Shown here one piece after another: positions 8,920 to 16,016 of a DNA stretch of 33,358 nt. How positions within the stretch are numbered: position 1 is the first letter of the stretch; each line of letters opens with the position of its first letter. Both the position numbers and the translations under genes were made by a program. Source of the DNA: Fulvivirga kasyanovii (GTDB lineage: Bacteria > Bacteroidota > Bacteroidia > Cytophagales > Cyclobacteriaceae); NCBI RefSeq assembly GCF_009711405.1, contig NZ_SMLW01000643.1, positions 1 to 33,358 of the forward strand. Direction: 5' to 3'. The notes under the pieces were generated by a model. It made no database searches. It had not been told where the DNA came from and saw nothing but the letters and a program-made list of their open reading frames with translations.

Positions 8920-10431
8920 TTAATGTTCATGGCCATGAGCTGGCGTTGTTCCTGACATGGAGGCCATTTTTATCTGGTAAGCGCCTTTCGTAACGACCAC
9001 TTCACCAGCCTTAAGTCCATCCTCTACGGCTACATACTCACCATTTCTTCTGCCAATCTTTACTGGTCGCCTTTCAAAACTTTCCCCTGAAAGCTGAAGG
9101 ATTACCGAATAACTTCCATAATCTTCCAAAAGGGCGTTTTCAGGGATCATCATGGTTTGCTTTGGTTCACCATAGGCAATCTCTACCTCGGTGTAACTGC
9201 CTTCGGGCATGGTAATTTTCTCGGTGACCTGGGCATAAATTGGGAGCATTGGCTTTGTACGTTCCACTTCCTTCCCAACTGAAAGAACGGTCCCGCCCGA
9301 GGCTTTAATGCTTGACCAACTATCACTGGCCTTCTGATAATAGATGTTTTGAATTGACTGTAGGGCGTGAGCATAAGATGCACTGACCTGTGTCTCCAAT
9401 AATCGAGAGCGATGAGAGCCAATAGTTAATAGTTGGGTTCCCTGACTCACAAAACCTCCATTGCTGACAGAAATTGATTTTACATACCCGTCAAAAGGAG
9501 CAATGATCTGTTTTCCACCTACTGAATAGCCTGATGTTAAGGTTTCGTAATTCGATTTGGCCACCTTGTACCTGCTTTCCACTTGTTCCAGCTCAGCTTT
9601 AGGTACAATTTTGGACTGATAGAGTTGTTTTTTACGCTCGTATTCAGCCTTAGCCTGTTCAAAATTGGCCCTGGCCTGCTCAATCTCCGTTTGTAAATTA
9701 TTGGAAGTCATTCCTTTGCTGCTTATCCTCATTAAGGATTGACCTTGCTTTATCTCGGCCCCCTCAGTCAGGTTATCCATAGCAAAACGTACTACGCCAG
9801 AGGCATTGGCTGAAAGAGAACGTATGGCTCCTGGAGCAGCCTTCCATACGCCTGATGTTTTAATAACATCATAGATTTCACCGGAAACTACAGGAACAGT
9901 CTGAAAATCAATCTTCCAGGCTTGCTCTTTTAGAAAGCTAATAGCACCTCCGTCTTCCTCATTACCTCCAACAGCACTAATGGCTTCTTCCGCATTTGCA
10001 AACACCTGAATGTCTTCAATCACAACTCTATCATGGTATGAGGGAGTAGTAATATCAAATATCAGTTGATAAACCCCCGCCTTTTTAGGTTGAAGTGACG
10101 GAGCAAAAATCCCCGGAGAAGATGGGGCTTCTACCGTATGGCGGATGCCTTTTCCATCTTTGACCAGGCTCACAGTCACACTGCCTTCCCTTACGGGTTG
10201 GTGCTTATCCAGAACGGTAAAGTGGGCTGCAAAACGGCTAGTCTTATTCACGACCAAAGCCGGGAATTCCACAAACAACTCAGTTTTATCTGTCCAGAGG
10301 GTATAGTCTACGGCAGGTATCTCACTGCCTTCATTAATGTGGCCACCATCCGCATCGTGGGCATGGCCATGCTCTTCTGCGGACTGACAGGATCCTGCCA
10401 GTAACGCAATTAAAATGAATATATATCGCAT
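8920..10431 (-). CDS. cusB: RND periplasmic adaptor (CusB/CzcB-like), His-rich termini
   Basis: The 503-residue membrane fusion protein has a lipoprotein signal (lipobox LLAGSC, Cys15) and an immediate His-rich stretch EEHGHAHDADGGH. Next come an extra N-terminal beta domain of about 110 residues, as in CusB-type proteins, then the barrel-sandwich/lipoyl half-motif (about 200-235). An alpha-helical hairpin follows, near residues 238-300, rich in Glu, Ala and Lys. The second lipoyl half (APFDGYVKSISVSNGG) and a C-terminal domain complete it, ending in AHGHEH. It would bridge the inner-membrane pump and the outer-membrane channel and hand metal to the pump. The terminal histidines probably bind metal. 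The gene is between the His-rich lipoprotein and the pump gene. Confidence 0.92.
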   Translation of the reverse strand: MRYIFILIALLAGSCQSAEEHGHAHDADGGHINEGSEIPAVDYTLWTDKTELFVEFPALVVNKTSRFAAHFTVLDKHQPVREGSVTVSLVKDGKGIRHTVEAPSSPGIFAPSLQPKKAGVYQLIFDITTPSYHDRVVIEDIQVFANAEEAISAVGGNEEDGGAISFLKEQAWKIDFQTVPVVSGEIYDVIKTSGVWKAAPGAIRSLSANASGVVRFAMDNLTEGAEIKQGQSLMRISSKGMTSNNLQTEIEQARANFEQAKAEYERKKQLYQSKIVPKAELEQVESRYKVAKSNYETLTSGYSVGGKQIIAPFDGYVKSISVSNGGFVSQGTQLLTIGSHRSRLLETQVSASYAHALQSIQNIYYQKASDSWSSIKASGGTVLSVGKEVERTKPMLPIYAQVTEKITMPEGSYTEVEIAYGEPKQTMMIPENALLEDYGSYSVILQLSGESFERRPVKIGRRNGEYVAVEDGLKAGEVVVTKGAYQIKMASMSGTTPAHGHEH

Positions 10432-10450
10432 TTCTATTTAGTTTTTGTAA

Positions 10451-10690
10451 TTAATGATCATGGTGTTCACTACCATCGTCATGCGAATGGGTAGAGTCCT
10501 GATCTACTGTAAACTCTTCCTGTTCGTGATGATCTTCACTCTTATGCTGATGTCCCGATTCCTCATCATGTGCATGGCCATGTGCCTCTTCGGTTTCGTG
10601 TTCATGTCCATGTTCTTCTTTAGAAGACTTTGAGGTACATGAAAGGGTAAAAAGGATCAGTAATGCGAATACTATATTTCTCGTTTTCAT
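10451..10690 (-). CDS. Small His-rich metal-binding lipoprotein
   Basis: The 79-residue product starts with a signal peptide and lipobox (FTLSC, Cys18). The mature part is almost entirely His, Glu and Asp: 15 histidines in repeated HGHEH, HGHAH, GHQH, HSH and HHDH clusters. Such a sequence is expected to bind Zn, Co, Ni or Cu in the periplasm while anchored in a membrane by lipid. It sits 19 bases before cusB and shares its His-rich character, so it is likely a metal chaperone or buffer for the efflux complex. There is no recognisable domain beyond the composition. Confidence 0.8.
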   Translation of the reverse strand: MKTRNIVFALLILFTLSCTSKSSKEEHGHEHETEEAHGHAHDEESGHQHKSEDHHEQEEFTVDQDSTHSHDDGSEHHDH

Positions 10691-10708
10691 AAGTTTCTTG
10701 TTAATTTG

Positions 10709-11893
10709 TTACAATTGATATTTTAAAATTTCTGCTTTGAGCTGATGAAGCTCTTTTTCTATTTCCAGCATCTTATCATAAGCCTGTCTGTAAAATTGCA
10801 GCTCAATGTAATAGTCCATAAAGGAGATTTGCCCTAGCTGGTAAGCTTCTAATAGTAGATTTTCACTATTCAAACCTTCCAATGTGGTAGTGTACTCATC
10901 GTATTTCCGAAGCATCAACTCATACTGATTGTATTGTTCCAGAAAAGTAGAATACATCGCTGTGGTGACAGCTTCAGTTTTAGACTGCTGGTACTGGTAT
11001 CTGGCTTCTGCTGCTTTCACTTTATTTCTACCGCTCCATAGGGGAATAGATATCCCCCCATAAACACCAGAATAATTAGACCCCATTACTCCCTGATGAT
11101 TGAAACCAGCGGTGAGGTTTGGCAACAGTTTATTCTTCTCAACCTTTATTTGTTGCATGGAAACATCCTCCAGACCGATAGAAACTACTATTTCTGGATC
11201 AGTGGCTTTTTTTTGCTGCCACAGGCTATCGGCATTGCTAAGTTTCAAGTCAGTGGCGAATACCTTCTGATCAAAGACAATTGCCTGCCCTCCATTCAAC
11301 TTTTGAAGGGAAAGCAACAGGTTTCTTCTTTCTGCCTCAATTTGCTCTACCTGAAACTGGTCTTGCATCCAGGCAATTTTCGCCTTATTGAGTTGCAGGA
11401 TACCCACTTGCTCTTTGTCAAAAAGCTCTTGTACCTGTTCAAAAACCTGACGTGCCTGCTCCATACGCAGTTGTACTACTTCTTTTCGTTTGGCTAATGA
11501 AATAAGGTCAATGCAGTACTTTTTAGCGGGTAGCAGTACTTCCTGTCTGATCCTGGAGTATTCCAGTTGCAATTGTTCTTCCTGCTTATCAATCCAGTTG
11601 CCGCGGGCGGCATAGACCGTGGGAAACTCAAAAGATTGAGAAACCTGAAATTCAGAATAATCACCTGTGGTATGCTCACCAAACGGCAGATAAAATGCAG
11701 AAACCTGCGGATCCGGCAGGTTGTTGCTGGATTTGTAGTCAAGCCTTTGGCTTTCCATTAGCGACTGGAAGGCCTTTAATTCTTTGTTGTTTTGCTCAAT
11801 TGCGCGAAGTACCTGTTCCGTCTGGTTAGTCTGAGCAAAACCAATAGCAGCATACAGGCATCCGCACAGAGCGAATACGATATGTTTTAACAT
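10709..11893 (-). CDS. cusC: TolC-family outer-membrane efflux channel (CusC/CzcC-like)
   Basis: The 394-residue protein has a cleavable signal peptide (ending near GFAQT, residue 22) and long amphipathic alpha-helical stretches typical of two TolC-type repeats. Gln- and Glu-rich coiled coil occurs at about 100-200 and 300-394. Short beta segments between the helices, including SGVYGGISIPLWSGR (about 275-290), fit the outer-membrane barrel strands. It is slightly short for CusC but normal for Bacteroidota homologues. It would form the exit duct of the efflux complex. The gene follows the His-rich gene at 11974 after an 80-base gap holding a dyad element, and it precedes the His-rich lipoprotein, cusB and cusA in one operon. 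Confidence 0.9.
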   Translation of the reverse strand: MLKHIVFALCGCLYAAIGFAQTNQTEQVLRAIEQNNKELKAFQSLMESQRLDYKSSNNLPDPQVSAFYLPFGEHTTGDYSEFQVSQSFEFPTVYAARGNWIDKQEEQLQLEYSRIRQEVLLPAKKYCIDLISLAKRKEVVQLRMEQARQVFEQVQELFDKEQVGILQLNKAKIAWMQDQFQVEQIEAERRNLLLSLQKLNGGQAIVFDQKVFATDLKLSNADSLWQQKKATDPEIVVSIGLEDVSMQQIKVEKNKLLPNLTAGFNHQGVMGSNYSGVYGGISIPLWSGRNKVKAAEARYQYQQSKTEAVTTAMYSTFLEQYNQYELMLRKYDEYTTTLEGLNSENLLLEAYQLGQISFMDYYIELQFYRQAYDKMLEIEKELHQLKAEILKYQL

Positions 11894-11935
11894 GAAATAA
11901 TAAATGATTTAGGTTAAACCTTAAAAACTCGGTTC

Positions 11936-11963
11936 GCCAAGTCTGGTATAGCCAGATGGCAAA
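11936..11963 (-). promoter_or_regulatory. Dyad element upstream of cusC with shared TTTGCC-TCTGGC box
   Basis: An imperfect inverted repeat (GCCAAGTCTGG, then TATA, then GCCAGATGGC) lies 43 bases upstream of the cusC start. Its right part, GCCAGATGGCAAA at 11951-11963, matches 12 of 13 bases with the element at 12440-12452, which is in the same orientation before the next upstream gene. A metal-responsive operator is plausible, or a hairpin ending the upstream His-rich gene transcript. Confidence 0.4.
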
Positions 11964-11973
11964 CACAGAAAGA

Positions 11974-12414
11974 TTAACCTAAAACGGGAGGGCCTCTGAG
12001 CGAGGGGGTTGATAAATGAAAATCAAAATTGCCTGGTGGCTGATAGACTATGATTCTATCAGGCTCACTTTCTTTTTTAAATAAGAAAGTATGAACTAAT
12101 GGCAGAGTAAAAGCCGAAAATTCCTTTACTTTAATTTGCTGCTTGGCAATATTCCTTACCTCAAAATCATTGGAATGATAGGTGTGTGCATGACTGCCCA
12201 ATAGAAAATCCAAAAATCCGGAATGATCATTTGAATCTTTATTTTCTTCTTTGTCATGGTCGTGACTGTGAGCATGCGAATGATGATGCTCGGAAGCTTC
12301 AACTAAATCAATAAGTTCATGCTGATGATGACTATGCGGCAAAGCCTGATGCAGCATGAGCATACTGAATATGCTCAGAAAGAAAAGGGATGATATTTTT
12401 TTGAATTGCTGCAT
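11974..12414 (-). CDS. Secreted or membrane-anchored His-rich protein heading the efflux operon
   Basis: The 146-residue product has an N-terminal hydrophobic signal (about residues 8-24) followed by a His-rich region with HSHHQH, EHHHSHAHSHDHD and HAHTYH clusters (about 27-80). A basic and hydrophobic C-terminal half ends in GPPVLG. I recognise no catalytic domain. The position ahead of cusC, the export signal and the histidines suggest a periplasmic metal-binding protein or sensor for the efflux operon. Similar His-rich proteins commonly precede CusCBA-type operons in Bacteroidota. The ATG at 12414 places the signal peptide correctly. Confidence 0.75.
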   Translation of the reverse strand: MQQFKKISSLFFLSIFSMLMLHQALPHSHHQHELIDLVEASEHHHSHAHSHDHDKEENKDSNDHSGFLDFLLGSHAHTYHSNDFEVRNIAKQQIKVKEFSAFTLPLVHTFLFKKESEPDRIIVYQPPGNFDFHLSTPSLRGPPVLG

Positions 12415-12437
12415 TCAGGTGCAAAATACGGTATTTA

Positions 12438-12452
12438 TTGCCAGACGGCAAA
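12438..12452 (-). promoter_or_regulatory. TTGCC-AGAC-GGCAA dyad upstream of the His-rich gene
   Basis: A 5-bp stem with a 4-base loop lies 23 bases upstream of the His-rich gene start. It contains the same 13-base box as the element ahead of cusC, with one difference. It also lies just after the AbiEii stop, so it could instead be a transcript-end hairpin for the toxin gene. The repetition next to two efflux genes favours a shared operator. Confidence 0.4.
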
Positions 12453-12460
12453 ATTGATCA

Positions 12461-13360
12461 TTAACTCAACCTATTTTTCAAATCTGGCAATTGTCTCTTA
12501 TACTTTTCGGGATTATTTTCTTTCAATCTCTGCAAATTCTGCAACTTCCATTGAATAGAAGGAAAACGCTCAAAATTGTAAATGCTCCAGTCTGACTGAA
12601 GGCTTTGAATTGAAATCAGGAAAGCTTTATCATCATCGGTCAATGATCCATGGATTGTTTCAATAAGATTCTCTCTGGCTTTTTCAAAATCCTCATAACT
12701 GAAGGGCTCATTGGCCATGCCTTCAAATTGATTGACTAATGCAGCACGCTGATCAAGATAGTTAGGATAGAGCAATTCTTCCAATGGTCGGTTACTACTT
12801 AGGATGGCTAATAGCAACCCTTCTCTATGCTCATCAGTGAATTCAGTATTTTCTAAAAAGTACTTCACATCAAAAAGGTCTCGTGGATGCTGACGATCTA
12901 AGGCTGCACATATCTTACCGCCATAGAGTTGGCCCATACCAACGACAGGCACCTCACAAAAAGCCTCAAACTCTTCCTGTGCTTTTTCGCATAATGGCAG
13001 TATTTTGGGATCGTGCAAAGCTCCCCGGTTGGTTTGGTTAACTTCCAGTTTGATTTGCGCACCCTGATGGGCTATCAGAAGCTTAGAGGTTTCCTCAACG
13101 AGGGATATCTTGGCTTTTGGCAGGATAGTAAGAATATTTTCATTTATCCTGGAAAGGCCATCCGATATATTTTGTAATGAATCTTTTCTGTCTTCAATAG
13201 GAAGATAGGTCAGGTCAATATCTACGGATAAACGAGGCATATTGCGGACAAACAAATTGATGGCCGTGCCTCCGTGCAACGCAAAGATTTCTTCTTTAGC
13301 CACCTCCGGAAGCACATCCAGCAATAGAGCTACTTGCCTTTTGTAAGTTTCAGTGGCCAT
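12461..13360 (-). CDS. abiEii: AbiEii-type nucleotidyltransferase toxin (type IV toxin-antitoxin)
   Basis: The 299-residue protein belongs to the AbiEii/AbiGii toxin family, nucleotidyltransferases that act in abortive infection and plasmid maintenance. The polymerase-beta-like core is clear: LHGGTAINLF (residues 29-37), the metal-binding pair in SVDIDLTY (Asp47, Asp49), IKLEVNQTNRG (103-113) and the conserved segment YGGKICAALDRQHPRDLFDV (146-165) with Lys149, Asp155 and Asp161. The C-terminal half is helical. The start overlaps the AbiEi reading frame by 11 bases, which is the usual coupled antitoxin-toxin order. All expected motif residues are present, so the toxin looks intact. Confidence 0.9.
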   Translation of the reverse strand: MATETYKRQVALLLDVLPEVAKEEIFALHGGTAINLFVRNMPRLSVDIDLTYLPIEDRKDSLQNISDGLSRINENILTILPKAKISLVEETSKLLIAHQGAQIKLEVNQTNRGALHDPKILPLCEKAQEEFEAFCEVPVVGMGQLYGGKICAALDRQHPRDLFDVKYFLENTEFTDEHREGLLLAILSSNRPLEELLYPNYLDQRAALVNQFEGMANEPFSYEDFEKARENLIETIHGSLTDDDKAFLISIQSLQSDWSIYNFERFPSIQWKLQNLQRLKENNPEKYKRQLPDLKNRLS

Positions 13361-14123
13361 AATTTTCCAATTCTTGAGGTACGGTGATTTGATATTTAGC
13401 TACATAAGTTCCGTTTTTTACCAGGCTTCTTTTGCCGCTACCCAAATCTATCTGATCATGCTTCAAGTGATTAAACCAAGCATGGTTGGCTTTTTCCGCC
13501 AGGTACAGGAACAGCCTCTTCACCTTCACAGAAGTACAGGCTTCCAGTAGTGTTTGTACCTTGGCCGGTGGCAGATTGTTCAAACTCTCCATCAACTCAT
13601 AACATTCTAGTAGTGGCTGTTCTTCCGGCACCAGGTAAAGGCATTCCATCATAGCCCGGGCTGCACTGGATATTTTGAGTTGGAAAGCGGCCTGGTCTAT
13701 GGTAGTTAACCCCCTGCCAGGAGGAAGAAATGAGGTACTATAGTAATTGATCTCAACACCCCATTGGTATTGATTGAACCAGGCTGGTAATTTTTCATTT
13801 TTATCGCCAAAGAGAAAAACTTTTTTGGAGTTAAGTTCCAGATACTGCACTTTACCCAAGTAAGCCAGGGCTGACTTGGCACCTATATGTATGCTCATGC
13901 CTTTTTGAGATTGGAGAGCAAACAGGGCACCTGTAACATCCACCTTTTCCCCGGTTCGCTTCATAGCCCCCGAACCTATGGATTCTAACCACTTGCTTTT
14001 ACGGTATCGCTTCTGCAAATCAAGGCTGTATCCTTTCTCGGTTAACCAAGAGGCTAATAGTACAACGCCAGGTGGTTGTAGCTGCAAGAGTTGGTTTATT
14101 TTAGATTCATTATGGGTACTCAT
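13350..14123 (-). CDS. abiEi: AbiEi-family antitoxin / transcriptional regulator
   Basis: The protein is 257 residues from the ATG at 14123; an upstream ATG at 14153 would add ten residues (MVYFYHEIST) that look like non-coding leader. The N-terminal part (INQLLQLQPPGVVLLASWL, then basic residues) resembles the winged-helix domain of AbiEi antitoxins. The larger C-terminal part fits the AbiEi domain that neutralises the toxin and represses the operon. Immediate upstream placement and an 11-base overlap with the AbiEii gene support the assignment. AbiEi proteins bind inverted repeats in their own promoter. The 100-base upstream gap contains several GTAC-containing segments, but no repeat good enough to call. 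Confidence 0.82.
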   Translation of the reverse strand: MSTHNESKINQLLQLQPPGVVLLASWLTEKGYSLDLQKRYRKSKWLESIGSGAMKRTGEKVDVTGALFALQSQKGMSIHIGAKSALAYLGKVQYLELNSKKVFLFGDKNEKLPAWFNQYQWGVEINYYSTSFLPPGRGLTTIDQAAFQLKISSAARAMMECLYLVPEEQPLLECYELMESLNNLPPAKVQTLLEACTSVKVKRLFLYLAEKANHAWFNHLKHDQIDLGSGKRSLVKNGTYVAKYQITVPQELENYGH

Positions 14124-14254
14124 AGTACTAATTTCGTGATAAAAATAAACCAATTCAAGTAATGGTTTAAAAAATATATGGTGTACGCACTAAAAGTACC
14201 TAAATAGTCGTCAAAATAAATCCTCCTTGGAAAACCACCTTATGACGAGAAAAA

Positions 14255-14479
14255 CTACTTCCCATAACCAAAATGAAGATAAATCAATTTCACCTCCCAG
14301 GGGTACAAGAGCTTTCTCCTACTAGTATCTAGCCCCTTGATTTCTTTCATTTTTAACCTTAGTGTTTCTGAACTTACATTAAGTTTTTTAGCAAGATCTC
14401 CTTTGCTCATAAACTTCATGTTCAAATTTTCTTCGATCATTTTAAGACCATTTAGGGTGATTAAATATTTAAACTCCAA
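14255..14479 (-). CDS. Small HTH protein at the left edge of the virus-like element
   Basis: The 74-residue product contains a clear helix-turn-helix: SKGDLAKKLNVSSETLRLKM (about residues 25-44), followed by a basic linker and the hydrophobic segment LLYPWEVKLIYLHFG. The same plan (helix-turn-helix, then a LL-P-EV/IV-LG tail) appears in the protein encoded at 25569, at the other end of the cluster. The upstream limit uses a TTG codon. An ATG at 14440 would give a 61-residue protein that keeps the HTH, so the true start is uncertain. It is divergent from the big rightward cluster and 147 bases from it, with a dyad between, as expected for a regulator of the cluster. Confidence 0.75.
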   Translation of the reverse strand: MEFKYLITLNGLKMIEENLNMKFMSKGDLAKKLNVSSETLRLKMKEIKGLDTSRRKLLYPWEVKLIYLHFGYGK

Positions 14480-14480
14480 G

Positions 14481-14503
14481 GTTTTAGTGATATCACAGAA
14501 AAC
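14481..14503. promoter_or_regulatory. Candidate operator dyad next to the HTH gene
   Basis: The perfect 10-base palindrome GTGATATCAC (14487-14496) is extended by GTTTT on the left and AAAAC on the right, with one bulged base, into a 23-base dyad. It lies between the divergent HTH gene and the start of the element, adjacent to the TTG start or 40 bases upstream of the ATG start. That is a typical place for an autoregulatory operator. Confidence 0.5.
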
Positions 14504-14574
14504 AACCTTTAGAACCGGTAAAATACACTTTATTCCACATTATTCCCTGACCAAAACAGGCTATCCCAGACCCA

Positions 14575-14606
14575 TTTGGACTGCATAGAAAATAAATATT
14601 CATTTG
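14575..14606 (+). promoter_or_regulatory. Candidate Bacteroidota-type promoter of the virus-like operon
   Basis: TTTG at 14575-14578 and TTCATTTG at 14599-14606 are 20 bases apart. They resemble the Bacteroidota -33 (TTTG) and -7 (TAnnTTTG) elements with one mismatch. The start codon of the first rightward gene is 19 bases downstream. No experimental start is known, so this is a candidate only. Confidence 0.35.
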
Positions 14607-14625
14607 GGTAAAAAAAGTAACTCAA

Positions 14626-15087
14626 ATGCTTAAATGGATAGTAGGTGGAGCGGCCGCTTTTTTCGCAGGCCGGTATTTACTCAGGCTCAATCAAGCCTCT
14701 AAGACCATTGTGACCAGAACATCCCTGCAGGTCAACAAGGTCAGCCTGTCGGGCATTGAGCTTAAGGCAAACGTCCGTTTGCAAAATCCCAACCCGATCA
14801 ACCTTTCCATTCAGTATCCTTTTGTCAATCTTACTTATAAAGATGCCTCTCTCGGTTCGTCTCAGGTCAAGGATGAAACCATCCAACTACCTGCCAATGG
14901 AGAAGAGTCCTTCAATATCACCATTCAGTCAGCTGGGTGGCTCTCGCTCATCCAGGTCTTAGGCACTGAACTCGTACAAAAAATCCGCAGTGGACAAGAA
15001 GCCGTGCTGGATGTGGTCTCCACGGTGACCACAAAAGTCAACGGTATCCCATACCAGCAGCAAGAAACCCTCAAACTCGCCATCTGA
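14626..15087 (+). CDS. LEA14-like (late embryogenesis abundant type 2) membrane-anchored protein
   Basis: The 153-residue protein has an N-terminal hydrophobic anchor (about residues 3-20) followed by one beta-sandwich domain of the LEA type 2/WHy kind. The typical pattern is visible: alternating hydrophobic strands, the NPNPINLSIQYPFVNLTY segment (about residues 54-71), and repeated strands ending in NGIPYQQQETLKL. Such domains bind surfaces or ligands and are not enzymes. The anchored orientation puts the domain outside the inner membrane or on the face of a membrane-containing particle. The stop and the next start overlap (TGATG), so it is translated with the transglutaminase-like gene. 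It is the first gene of the rightward cluster. Confidence 0.75.
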   Translation: MLKWIVGGAAAFFAGRYLLRLNQASKTIVTRTSLQVNKVSLSGIELKANVRLQNPNPINLSIQYPFVNLTYKDASLGSSQVKDETIQLPANGEESFNITIQSAGWLSLIQVLGTELVQKIRSGQEAVLDVVSTVTTKVNGIPYQQQETLKLAI

Positions 15088-16010
15088 TGCAAGCCCTGAA
15101 GAAACGACATATCGCCCCAGGCCATGCGTTTGACAAGCTTTTTCCTAAAAGTAGTGGTCAGGACAAGGTAATCCGTCCCGAAGGCAAGGCGCAGCTACAC
15201 CACACCATCAACCTGATCAAACAGGTCGTAAGGGATACGAAGGGAGATACAGCCCTTTTGGCTAAAACCCTGAAAGGTAAAACGCTACAAGATACCTGCG
15301 AGAACATTTGGGATTTTGTCTACAACCACATTCAGTATGCCAGGGACAAAGCCGGGGTAGAACAGGTCAGGCGACCATCCCGCACCTGGACAGACCGCAA
15401 AACAGGCGTGGATTGTGACTGCTATTCGGTTTTTATTTCCAGCATACTTACCAACTTGGACATCCCGCACAAAGTACGAATCACCAAATACGGAATCAAG
15501 CCCTATTTCCAGCATATCTATCCCATTGTACCAAATGAGACTGGTTACTTCACGCTGGACTGTGTTACTGACCAGTTCAACTATGAAGTACCGTATTCGG
15601 AAGCCCGGGATTTTGATATAGACGACCGAAAACCTGTGGGCGAGATCAACGGCATCCGGGAAGTCAGTGGTGTAGATTCAGCCGACTTGCTCATCGATGG
15701 ATTAGGTATCTATAACTTAAAGCAACCGAGGCTACCGCTTCGGCAAATTAGGAAGTTTGGTCATAAGCAAAACCAGATGACAACACCTGATATGCTAACC
15801 CTCCGAAAGGTGCCTGAACAGAAAATCTCATCCCAGCCGGTGTTGCAGCTAACACAAGCTCAGCCGAAGGTAGAGGTGGCACTTGCATTGGAAAAACAAA
15901 CTGCACCGAGAGCCAAAGGCAAGATAATAGGCCTGGGACTCACGGGAAAAATATTTCTGGCTTTAGGAATAGGCTTAGGCGCTTATAAACTAACTGAAAT
16001 TTTAACTTGA
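15087..16010 (+). CDS. Transglutaminase-like (papain-fold) protein with C-terminal membrane anchor
   Basis: The 307-residue protein contains a transglutaminase-like core at about residues 65-175. The catalytic triad can be placed at Cys110 (in GVDCDCYSVF), His143 (FQHIYPIV) and Asp158 (FTLDCV). Bacterial members are usually peptidases or amidases rather than true cross-linkers. After the core comes a segment with SGVDSADLLIDGLG (195-207), a basic Gln-rich linker, and a hydrophobic C-terminal segment (about 285-305) that probably anchors it in a membrane. The DGLG-type motif recurs in the next two proteins. Placed early in the cluster among membrane proteins, it may be a maturation protease or cross-linking enzyme, but that is inference. 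Confidence 0.72.
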   Translation: MQALKKRHIAPGHAFDKLFPKSSGQDKVIRPEGKAQLHHTINLIKQVVRDTKGDTALLAKTLKGKTLQDTCENIWDFVYNHIQYARDKAGVEQVRRPSRTWTDRKTGVDCDCYSVFISSILTNLDIPHKVRITKYGIKPYFQHIYPIVPNETGYFTLDCVTDQFNYEVPYSEARDFDIDDRKPVGEINGIREVSGVDSADLLIDGLGIYNLKQPRLPLRQIRKFGHKQNQMTTPDMLTLRKVPEQKISSQPVLQLTQAQPKVEVALALEKQTAPRAKGKIIGLGLTGKIFLALGIGLGAYKLTEILT

Positions 16011-16016
16011 TGAATT

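Noticed and set aside
14154-14254. AbiEi operator
   Set aside because: GTAC-containing segments are present, but no inverted repeat is convincing enough to be called.
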